64,000 bases of DNA from Eutrigla gurnardus (lineage: Eukaryota > Chordata > Actinopteri > Perciformes > Triglidae), in NCBI GenBank assembly GCA_963514095.1, contig OY741273.1, positions 2,876,501-2,940,500 on the forward strand. The letters run 5' to 3'. How positions within the stretch are numbered: position 1 is the stretch's first letter; each line of letters opens with the position of its first letter. Below the pieces are notes generated by a model. The model was not told the DNA's origin. It saw only the letters and a list, made by a program, of their open reading frames with translations, and ran no database searches. Made by a program: the position numbers and the translations under genes. Shown one piece after another: positions 51,863 to 60,877 of this stretch.

Positions 51863-52642
51863 CCTATACATGACCAGGTTTGAATCGCTTCCTATACATA
51901 TATAGGGGTGAGTGCAGTGACTTTTGTGCAGAGAAATAGGCTCAGCACCGGGCTCGGCGGTGGTCACTTAAACCAATTTGCTCTACAACAGTGGGAAATA
52001 TGAACAATTAACAGCAGGGACATACAGGTTATAACAAACAGAAACTTCTGTTTCATTTTCATTTTATTTTATATTATTTATTTACTCTTCCGCGAACACT
52101 TGCAGTCTATGTATATGATTGTCACTTTATTTTGGATGTGAAAAAAAAAGCATGAGAGGAACGGCATTAACATGGGAGCAGCATGTGTATAGGCTTCGAC
52201 TTGAAGCACACACTGCCTTTTTTTCATAATATGTGTATAAAAACCATGCTATATTTATTATTTACTTAAATATTTTTTATTTCATTTTTACCTGCTTATT
52301 TGCTGTGAATTAAGTACCACCCAAGAAAGCTAAGCCTAAACTCTTTTCTGGCCTGCTCTCCTGCACAGAGATGCGCTTTTTCTAAACAAGATGTGCGTTG
52401 TTGACGGATAATTGTTACTTGCCGGTGAACTTGATGGTGTTACCTGTTCCAGTGGGGTTGCCTTGTCGTTTGGGGACTAGGCTGGGGTTTTGGGGAGGTG
52501 GGGAGGGGGTAGGTAGAGGGGGCCCCTCATGCTCTACCTATGTTACATTCTCTTCTACTAGTTTGTTAGTTTTATATTGTTCTTCCCTTTACTTTTACTG
52601 TACCATGGTCACACAAAACCAATATAACATGCAAAACCCGGT
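51863..52642 (+). other. L1 inter-ORF spacer
   Basis: About 780 bp, AT-rich, no reading frame of note. Confidence 0.7.
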
Positions 52643-55012
52643 ATGTCTAGTACACTTAATGTAATAACTTTCAATGTCAGAGGCCTTGGCCACCCAATTA
52701 AGCGGAAGAGAGTTCTTACATTCTTAAAAAAGGAAAAAGTAGACATAGCTTTCCTTCAGGAAACTCATCTGTCCAATGAGGAGCATAAAAAACTCAAGAG
52801 AGACTGGGTCGGGCAGGTTTATTTTTCTAGCTTTACCAGCAATAAAAGGGGAACAGCAGTACTCAATCATAAAAAAATACCTTTCATATTCAAGGAACAA
52901 TATAGTGACAATGAGGGCAGACACATACTAATTCGGGGGATGCTATATGGACAAGAACTAACATTGCTGAATGTATACGCACCAAATGAGGACAACCCCA
53001 AATTCATGATGGATATGATCACCTTATTTAATCAATATAATACAGACTTAGGAATAGTTGCCGGAGATTTCAATTGTTGTATGGACAGTAACTTAGACAA
53101 ATCCTCAACCATACTGTCTAATCCCAATGCTTCTAAAACTCTGAGGTTAGCCTCGGTTGATGTAGGCCTGGTCGATATCTGGAGAGAACTTAATCCTACA
53201 ATAAAATACTATACTTTCTACTCGGCTAGACACAAATCATACTCTCGAATAGATTTATTTTTTTTACCTCAGGATCATCTCTCATCTGTAGTTTCATGTG
53301 ATATAGGCCCCATTCTTATATCGGATCACTCACCAGTTTATCTGCGGTTATCCCTTCCCCAGCAGACATATCAAGCTAAACAATGGAGGTTCAATGCCTC
53401 ACTCCTTACAGATTTTGAAGCTTGTAATAATATTAGAAAATGGCTAGAACAGTACAGACAGGATAATGCATCCTCCCCAGTTACCCCGGCAGTGATGTGG
53501 GATGCAGCTAAAGCAGTAATTAGGGGCCAGCTGATCTCTTACACATCAGCAAAGAAAAAATCTATCATTAAACAAACAGAACAACTTAAGAAAGAGTTAA
53601 TAAATTTGGAACAATGCCATAAACAATCTCCTACAGAGGAAAACTTGAAAAAACTAAATGCAGTCAGAACTAGTCTCAATCTCATTCAAACAGAGCATAT
53701 CAAAAAACTTCTGTTCTTTACTAGACAGCAATATCATGAATATCGTAATAAGCCAAGTAGACTTCTAGCCTATCAACTCAAAAAAGAACGTACAGAAAAT
53801 ACAATAAAGTGTACACGCAATGCAGCAGGCCAGTTGAAATATGATACACAATCAATTAAGTCCTCATTTCTTGATTTTTATACACAGCTCTATGCGTCAG
53901 AAAATCCCTCCGAAACGGATATTAAGAGATTTTTGGAAAGAGTATCCCCACCCTCTATTTCAGAGGACGAAAAGGAACAATTGAGTGCTCCGTTCACCCC
54001 AGAAGAGGTGCTACAAGCAATTAAGTCTATGCCCTCTGGAAAAACCCCAGGTTTAGATGGGTATTCTATAGAATTCTATAAGGCTTTTTGGCCACAAATC
54101 CAGCCACTTTTTATGCCCATGGTAACAGATTTTTTTGAAAATGGCGTTCTTCCTGACACTATGAAGACAGCAATAATATCATTAATACATAAGAAGGACA
54201 AAGATGCTGCTGAATGCGCATCATTTTGCCCAATTTCATTACTTTCAGTTGACTTTAAGATATTGTCAAAATTAATTGCACACAGACTAGAAGACTTGTT
54301 GCCCCAGATTATTAACTCCGACCAGTCCGGCTTTGTGAAAGCACGCTATGCATCTGACAATATCCGGAGGCTATTAAACATAATTGACCACTCGACCCTA
54401 CACAACACAACAGCCCTACTACTTTCGCTTGACGCAGAAAAAGCGTTTGATAGGGTCGAGTGGTCATATTTGTTTGCTGTTCTGGAGAAATTTAACCTTG
54501 GTGAAAAATGTATTGGGTGGGTTAGAACTATGTATAGCGATCCGCAAGCCCAAATATGTATAAACGGTACCCTTACTGAAAAATTTAATCTGTTTAGAGG
54601 ATGTCGCCAGGGATGCCCTTTATCTCCATTTCTATTTCATTTGGCAATTGAACCACTAGCGGAAGCTATACGGGCTGATGAAGAAATTGCTGGTATCAAT
54701 ATTGGGAAAACAAAGAACAAAATTTCACTATATGCTGATGATATAATTCTTTACTTAACCAATCCAGAACAATCAATCCCAGCGGTCCTAGACCTTATTG
54801 CTGAATTTGGAACAATGTCAGGCTATAAAGTCAATTTGACAAAATCCAATGCTTTATTAATTCATTCAAAAGTTTCCAACAGACTCAAGGCCATCTCACC
54901 GTTCACCTGGGCTCAGAACAGTTTTAAATATCTTGGGGTGATTGTGGCTTTAAAACTTAAAAATCTTTACCTCATAAATTATGTTCCATTGCTTAAAAAG
55001 GTTAAGGAATAA
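52643..55012 (+). CDS. L1 ORF2, endonuclease and RT (stopped)
   Basis: 789 residues from ATG 52643. AP-type endonuclease domain (1-235): ITFNVRGLG (Asn 11), LQETHL (Glu 40), AGDFN (141-144) and ISDHSPVYLRL (about 228), all catalytic positions present. Reverse transcriptase (about 440-750): MPSGKTPGLDGYSIEFYKAF, LLSVDFKILSKLIAHRLE, LDAEKAFDRVEWSYLF, CRQGCPLSPFLFHLAIEPLA and SLYADDIILYL (catalytic YADD). The frame ends VKE-TAA at 55010-55012 and continues in the same frame at LEHWKMLPI, so this is one nonsense codon. The enzyme would nick target DNA and copy LINE RNA in place. Confidence 0.92.
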   Translation: MSSTLNVITFNVRGLGHPIKRKRVLTFLKKEKVDIAFLQETHLSNEEHKKLKRDWVGQVYFSSFTSNKRGTAVLNHKKIPFIFKEQYSDNEGRHILIRGMLYGQELTLLNVYAPNEDNPKFMMDMITLFNQYNTDLGIVAGDFNCCMDSNLDKSSTILSNPNASKTLRLASVDVGLVDIWRELNPTIKYYTFYSARHKSYSRIDLFFLPQDHLSSVVSCDIGPILISDHSPVYLRLSLPQQTYQAKQWRFNASLLTDFEACNNIRKWLEQYRQDNASSPVTPAVMWDAAKAVIRGQLISYTSAKKKSIIKQTEQLKKELINLEQCHKQSPTEENLKKLNAVRTSLNLIQTEHIKKLLFFTRQQYHEYRNKPSRLLAYQLKKERTENTIKCTRNAAGQLKYDTQSIKSSFLDFYTQLYASENPSETDIKRFLERVSPPSISEDEKEQLSAPFTPEEVLQAIKSMPSGKTPGLDGYSIEFYKAFWPQIQPLFMPMVTDFFENGVLPDTMKTAIISLIHKKDKDAAECASFCPISLLSVDFKILSKLIAHRLEDLLPQIINSDQSGFVKARYASDNIRRLLNIIDHSTLHNTTALLLSLDAEKAFDRVEWSYLFAVLEKFNLGEKCIGWVRTMYSDPQAQICINGTLTEKFNLFRGCRQGCPLSPFLFHLAIEPLAEAIRADEEIAGINIGKTKNKISLYADDIILYLTNPEQSIPAVLDLIAEFGTMSGYKVNLTKSNALLIHSKVSNRLKAISPFTWAQNSFKYLGVIVALKLKNLYLINYVPLLKKVKE

Positions 55013-55893
55013 TTAGAACATTGGAAAATGCTCCCTATCTCATTTCTCGGACGAATCAATGTAATTAAAATGAATGTCCTGCCCCGCTTTAGTTATTTAT
55101 TTCAGTCACTGCCCTGTTACTTGGATAAAACATTCTTTAAATCTATAAACAACATTTTGACCTCTTTTATCTGGAAAAATTCCTTGCCAAGAATAGCTTT
55201 TAAAACTTTAACAAAGTCCAGAGAGAAAGGGGGACTGGTATTACCAGACTTGCAGATGTACTATTGGGCCGCCCAGACAAAGGGCTTGATTAGCTGGGTG
55301 CAAAGACGTAACAATGCACACTGGATAGACCTAGAAGAAGAACTTTGTACTCCCATTTCTACAACCTTGCTACCATTCATTAACAATATAAATGCACTAC
55401 ACCAAATAACAAAAACATATGTAGTTTACAACACTCTTCGGGCTTGGCAAGATGTAAATAAGTTTTGTGGGAATTTTGGCAAAATCTCCAGGCTCTCTCC
55501 CTTATCCTTAAACCCAGATCTGCCACCATCAATTGGTAGCTCCTTGTTTGCAAAGTGGAGAGACAATGGTATACATCAATTCCAACATTTGTTTGCTGAG
55601 GACACACTCAAGTCCTTTATAGACTTAATGTCAGAATACGAAATCCCGAAACAGGACCTTTATAAATACTTACAAATTCGCCATCTAATAAACACTCTAA
55701 AAAAGGAAAAACGCCTGTCTTTGGAGCTGACAAATCTTGAGGAGATTTTGGTGAAATCCACATCATTAAAAGGAAAAATCTCTGTAATTTATAGTACTTT
55801 GTTGAACCATTACAGCTCTTCCTTGACCCCACTTAGGAATATATGGCAGAAGGATATGGGATGTGCATTTGATGAAGATCAATGGGATACCAT
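55013..55893 (+). pseudogene. L1 ORF2 continued, to the MITE insertion
   Basis: Same frame as the upstream part: LEHWKMLPISFLGRINVIKM, NVLPRFSYLFQSLPCYL, TSFIWKNSLPRIAFKTL, GGLVLPDLQMYYWAAQTKGL, then YLQIRHLINTLKK and DQWDTM. Beyond 55893 the frame reads into the MITE. Confidence 0.88.
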
Positions 55894-56848
55894 GGGCCCT
55901 AGTTTCGTAGACCAGGCGCAGTCAGCTTTCAGCGCACCTGCGCCGCGCCGACGGGGTGTGTCCGCCTGGACTTTGCAAGTTTCGTGCACCGCGCAGGCTC
56001 GCGCAGGCACACCTCCCGTCTCGCCCACCGGCGCAAGTGGGAAAGAGGGAGGAGAAGAAGGCGTGAGTGGGAGACGAGGAGGAGACGAGGCGTGGACTGG
56101 GATTAATACAGCCGATTCAGATCTTCACCAATCAAATGAGCTCCTCTCCTCTCCTTTAATGCGTTAGGGGAGGTTCAGTGTAAGTTCCGTCACTTGACAA
56201 CCCGATGACAGAAGCAGTGCCGGCGTTCCCACAACGCTCATCACGCGCTGTGCGCGCGTATCATAATAATAAAAATGCCCATATTATAAAAAACAGGAGA
56301 GAGAGAGGGAGATGTTTTGGTCCGAGAGGCTGAGTTTCCGTTACGCGTGCCATCCGCCTTTGATCTGACGTCAGATGTGACGGGACAATCTATATAGATA
56401 TACATTCACGTGTTGATTCAATTAGTTGCATTAAATAGTGTTTGTTGTGATTATTTATTGCATTTAAATGTGCCTGGAACTGTGGAACCCTGCCTGTGAG
56501 GTCTCGGCGACGTGTACGCACTGCGCGCCGGTCCGCCAAACTTCCGATCCGCCAGCTGTGATTCGCATTGAATCAATGGACTTTATTTACGCCTTGCGCC
56601 GAAAGTAGACCAGGTCGGAGCTGGCGAGCTTTCAGCGCAGTCTCGGCGAGGCTTTTTGCCACGAAACTTCCGCTACGCCAAGCTGAATCTGTGACGCCTC
56701 CCCCTGCTGCGCCGCCACACCCATCTTGGCGCAGGCGATCTACCAAACTGCCAAACTGACGGTGCGCAAGGCTGCGCGGGTCGAAACTTGCACTGCGCCG
56801 GCTGCGCCACCCTGCGCCGCCCTGCGCTGGTCTACGAAACTAGGGCCC
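55894..56848. mobile_element. MITE with GGGCCC-starting terminal repeats, inside L1
   Basis: Terminal inverted repeats of 22 bp, perfect, beginning GGGCCCTAGTTTCGTAGACC. The boundary is certain because L1 coding sequence stops and resumes on either side. The interior is GC-rich with many GCGCAGGC and CGCCGA words and no coding capacity. No unambiguous target duplication (left flank ACCAT, right flank AGTAT), so I leave the superfamily open. Confidence 0.85.
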
Positions 56849-57353
56849 AGTATGTCAAAATGTTTTTGCCTCACTGTCGTGTAATAAAATAATCGAACAA
56901 AATTATAAATTCATACACAGGATGTACCTTACTCCACTCCGCTTAAGTAAAATGTTTCCCAACTCATCCCCTAGATGTCATCGATGTAAAACATGTATAG
57001 GTTCAATTATGCATGTCTTTTGGGAATGCAAGGAATTAAAACATTTCTGGAAAGCGGTACATGATCTAACTGTTAAGGTTGTGGAAACCCAGCTGGACCT
57101 TACACCAACACGGTACCTCTTTGGTACTGAATTGGACAAGACACTGGACATCACACGCAGGAAGAGGATTATCATAATGTCCTATATAGCAAAGAAGTGC
57201 ATTTTGCTCAACTGGAATCAACAAAGACCCCCATCATTTAATCTGTTTAAACAAATCTTAAATGAAACTTTAAGACTGGAACAACGCACATACGCTCTAA
57301 AAAATAAGGGGGATGCCTTCCTGAGGATATGGGAACCGTTTATGGACCTCTGA
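56849..57353 (+). pseudogene. L1 ORF2 C-terminus after the MITE
   Basis: A frameshift near 56885, then IIEQNYKFIHRMYLTPLRLS, the Cys-His motif CHRCKTCIGSIMHVFWEC, KKCILLNWNQQRPPSFNLFK and a stop at 57351-57353. The coding end is followed by a 210-bp 3'-UTR and poly(A). Confidence 0.86.
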
Positions 57354-57566
57354 CACTATCATACCATAATAGGGTTTGACATGCCTACATAACATCCATA
57401 AGGATGAACTGTGAACTGTGACCATGGACTGATCTGATTTGATTTGCTGTATTTTGTTGTTATTGTTTATTTTGGCCGTTTGTTTTTCTTCCCTTATTTC
57501 TTTGTTTGATTGTCTGTTATGTCACTTAAATGTAAAAAATAAATAAAAAGATAATTGAAAAAAAAA

Positions 57567-57580
57567 AAAAATCATAAATC
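57567..57580. repeat. Target-site duplication, right copy
   Basis: Same 14 bp after the poly(A) tail; its first As merge with the tail. Confidence 0.85.
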
Positions 57581-57652
57581 ATAAATCCTTAACCAAGGGT
57601 TTATCTGGACAACAGACATGGATATTGAAATCACTTATAATCAATGTCACGT
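57581..57652 (-). pseudogene. LINE endonuclease fragment beyond the L1
   Basis: In reverse it encodes IISDFNIHVCCPDKPLVKDL, the GDFN-type motif of the same endonuclease. Together with 50300-50817 it shows that the Tx1-like L1 landed inside this older LINE. Confidence 0.75.
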
Positions 57653-57654
57653 CT

Positions 57655-58335
57655 GGGCTAAAAGGAGGACTCAGGCGCAGAGTGAGAACAGTTACAAAAT
57701 AAAAGGCTAACACTGGTCTACTCTATAGAGGACTTACTATGAAATTTAAATAAGCAAAAACGCTCTAAAAGGGAGGATACGAGGGCAACAGAATGGTAAT
57801 CGGCACTGCACTGTGAATAACTCTAAAAACAGAAAACACTCCGAGAGGAGGAAAACCAAACAACGAAAGAACCTAGCTCTTAATCCGGATTTAAAATATT
57901 ACAAACAAATATATCACTCGTCTTGAGGAGATAACATGGAAATCTAGAATACAAACAATACTTGGACATGAAACAAAGGTTGTGGTCATGGGCTGGAGGT
58001 ACGCAGGACGAAATACTCTGGCAACGAGACAGGGGAAGACACAGGATGCAGTCGAATAGTCAAAAAATAAGGTCCTAACTCCTATTCCTAACTCCTATTC
58101 CTTGACCTCTGGGGAAAACGTCACGGGGTCAAGGAAAGGCGATAGGACTGCTCAAAAGGATTTAGGAAAAGACGGCCACGGTGCTCAGAGAATCCAACCG
58201 GACTTTCACTAAGCTACGTCATTATAACGCGGCCGCTGATGATTGACAGCTGATGATCGGCACCGGCGATTGACGTGTGTCTGCGCTGGAGAAACTACAA
58301 TAAAGGACTACAAAAAACACGTCATCCACTTCTCC
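57655..58335. other. Unassigned repeat-like DNA
   Basis: Begins TGTCACGTCTGGGCTAAAAG, with GGAGGACTCAGGCGCAGAGT and ACAAAATAAAAGGC, resembling the ends of some fish LTR elements and also the block start at 49168. A second inverted motif, CTATTCCTTGACC / GGTCAAGGAAAGGCGATAG, lies at 58095-58150. No full element could be bounded. Confidence 0.35.
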
Positions 58336-58472
58336 ACATGTTGTTGGTTTTATAAACAGCTCGTTCACTGACCCGCTTCAGGTCCAGCTGCTCCTCCTTC
58401 CTTTTTGACCGTTTGCTGTATTTACATTTCATTTGTGGTTTTAGTTTTGTTTTTGTCAAACATTGTAACATG

Positions 58473-58808
58473 TGTTACACCTTTCCTGTTCCTTGGCTCT
58501 CAGACCGTAGTCGGGGAGCACAGGGGAGACGTTCCCTCCAGGGCCGATGTCCTTTCGGGGGTAACACCCTTCACTATAACCGGCAGTGGGTCTGTTTATA
58601 GGTCGGAAGACACGGGCACGGATTCTTGGCGTTTGGTACTTTATTTAACAGTACACGTATACTCAAAACCACAACCGGACTCGTTTAGTTCCTCCTAGAC
58701 TGACAGTCGCGCAATCGCTCGTTCACTCATTCGTCGACTCATTCGCTGACGTCACGCTCACACACACACAGACATTCTCGCGCACACACATACGCCACTC
58801 TCGTAACA
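58473..58808 (-). repeat. 3' LTR of Ty3/Gypsy element
   Basis: 336 bp with ends TGTTAC...GTAACA (5'-TG/CA-3'). In element orientation it contains a CRE-like TGACGTCA early in the LTR and an AATAAA signal (TGTTAAATAAAGT) near its middle, as expected for promoter and polyadenylation. The 5' LTR lies outside the window, so LTR identity and target duplication cannot be checked. Confidence 0.8.
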
Positions 58809-58824
58809 CTACCCCCACTCTGGA
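58809..58824 (-). other. Polypurine tract
   Basis: In element orientation AGAGTGGGGGTAG directly abuts the LTR, the primer site for plus-strand synthesis. Confidence 0.65.
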
Positions 58825-59456
58825 TGACAATCAAAACAGAATTTTCACTCCAGCACAATAATAAACACCAACATGTCCATACAGATATACAGCCCCCATA
58901 CACATTCAATCTAGTTGAAAGGATGCAGTATAACTATAGGCGTCGATTTAAGAGGAATGCCGATAAAGTGTAGCTTGTAGTGCAAAGGCAAGAATTTAAC
59001 AGTGTGTTGCGTTTAGTGCACATATTACAGTTGAGCAGAACAACCCTGAAAAGGCATTACAATACCCATCGCTCAGACTACGAGTAGAAGATATAATTAG
59101 CATTTTAAAGGATAATAGTAGTTCTCTGTAATTACTCAAAATATTAACAGAAAAATACACCAAATGCAGTTTACCCCATAGTGCATACAACAACCATTAC
59201 CGTCAAGTTTTTCTCTTTTTTTTTTAAGTATAGAAAATAAAAATTAGCTGGAAGAGCCTATAACAGTTGACTTTGTATCAAACTTTTTTTTTTACCTTTA
59301 AGTTCTCTTTTTATATATATATATTATATATTCTTTACCAAGAGAAATACAAAACATAAGCAATAAGCAACTTCTTATTTTTTTTTAAACATTGTAAACA
59401 TTGCCCTTAAAGTTCTGGAACTGCCCATGAACACGGGCGCTCAGTGAGCCGGGCGC
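58825..59456 (-). other. Gypsy 3' non-coding region
   Basis: AT-rich, no reading frame, no envelope gene. Several T/A homopolymers (59215-59320). Confidence 0.7.
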
Positions 59457-60538
59457 TCAGTGAGCCACCCACTCACCAAACTGAGTCGGTGGTCTACGCC
59501 TGCGCTGGGGCCTTTGAGAACGAGGGCTCTGAGGGGGCTGCACTGCCGCACCACCCCCACTGTCCTTGAACTCCACAGGAACGGAGGAGTCAAGGTGAGT
59601 GGTGGAGGGGTGAGAAGCAGCAGCTACAGGAATGTCCACAGCTGGATCTGATGAGGGAAAGCTGGAGCTTTCATCAGCGTCGGAGAAGAGCGGGGGCAGA
59701 CCCAGTAGAGTGTCAGCAGGATCTACGTCGTCTGGGGGTGACACCTCCATTGGTGTCCATCTCTGGGCTTGCTTCAGGGCCCAAGTATTGTCCAGTGGGT
59801 CCCGGCAGCGATAAGGCTTTAGCTGATCGTGGTGAACCACCTTTACTTTAGTCTTTGGCCCTTTCTGGATTCGATAAACCAGGTCGTCCAACTGACCCAG
59901 AACGAAGAATGGCCCTTCGTAAGATGGGAGGAACTTCCTCACTCTGTTCTTGAATTTTTTTGTTCTTTTGATGAGGTACCACACAGCATCACCAACGTTG
60001 TAATGTGTGCGGCAACAGTTCTTGTCATATTGTCTCTTTGCACGTTCCACAGACTCTCCGAGAGCATCTCTGGTGATTTGGTGCGCCAGCTCCAGTCGCT
60101 CTCGAAGGTGCTGGACATACTCAGGAGCTGAGGGAGCTGGTTCAGGGTCTGGCGGCAGGCCGGATACCAGGTCTACTGGCTCACTCACTTCCCGGCCAAA
60201 CATTATGTAGTTCGGGGTGAAACCAGTTGAACTGTGCTTTGTTGCTCTGTAGGCCATGACAGCGTAGGGAATCATGAGGTCCCAATCCCAGTGGCAACGC
60301 TCGGCTGTCGTGGCCAGGATATTTTGCAGAGTGGCATTGAACCTTTCAACTTGCCCATCGGACTGAGGACGGAAAGGTGTGGTGTGTGTTTTGTCGATCC
60401 CGAACAGCGTGCACATTTCCTGGAACACCTCAGACTCGAAGTTCCGGCCTTGGTCGCTGTGCAGTGTCTGCGGGGCTCCATAGCGACACACCCACTCGGA
60501 GGCGAGCACTTCGGCCACAGTTACAGCTTGTTCGTTAG
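59457..60538 (-). pseudogene. Gypsy integrase core (partial) and C-terminal region
   Basis: About 353 residues: VAEVLASEWVCRYGAPQTLH, SDQGRNFESEVFQEMC (second catalytic Asp) and TPFRPQSDGQVERFNATLQN (catalytic Glu), so D(35)E spacing is kept for the last two residues. The first catalytic Asp was lost in a deletion of roughly 80-90 residues. The C-terminal part has VGDAVWYLIKRTKKFKNRVR and SYEGPFFVLGQLDDLVYRI, a GPY/F-like module, then a Pro-rich tail to TAA-type stop 59457. There is no chromodomain. Confidence 0.85.
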
Positions 60539-60877
60539 GTAGGGGAAACGCACTACAGTGCGCTCTACACCAAAATGTCCACCAACTTGTCCCTCATGCA
60601 TCTGTCTCATGATGTCTGGCCGGAAGGTGCGGGGCAGCACTACTTGTGGATAGAATTGGGTATCGTCCAGGCAGTAGAAACGTCTTACTAGCACTCCATC
60701 TCTGATGTAGAGGCGTTTCCACTGGCTCCAATATGTCTTTGTGGCTGGGCTGCATGGTGAGACTGTTACCCATGCAGGATATTCTCCGCTGGTTTCCAAC
60801 CAGGTTCTGATGGGTGCAATGTCTGCGTCGTCTTCCTGGGCTTGTCGCAGCTCCTCCAGGGACCAACCACCAAACAG
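60521..60877 (-). pseudogene. Gypsy integrase N-terminal part
   Basis: Same frame as the RNase H, after one stop: LEELRQAQEDDADIAPIRTW, a linker, then PRTFRPDIMRQMHEGQVGGH and FGVERTVVR, the start of the integrase HHCC zinc region. The sequence then jumps, losing the rest of the zinc domain and the first part of the catalytic core. Confidence 0.8.

Larger units (their letters stand above)
50832..57566 (+). mobile_element. Tx1-like L1 LINE, nearly full length
   Basis: Starts GGGGGGGCGCTAGAGAGCCC with AAGATGGCAGC, an L1-like 5' start, and ends in poly(A). It carries ORF1, a spacer of about 780 bp and ORF2 with endonuclease, RT and Cys-His motif. It is disabled by a stop at the end of ORF1, a stop in ORF2 (55010), a 955-bp MITE at 55894-56848 and a frameshift near 56885. 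Without the MITE the element is about 5.8 kb. Confidence 0.92.

Noticed and set aside
56568..56759. 63-codon frame in the MITE
   Set aside because: GC-rich interior of a non-coding element; no motifs.
57655..58335. Solo LTR
   Set aside because: Start resembles LTR ends but no matching TG...CA terminus or duplication was found.
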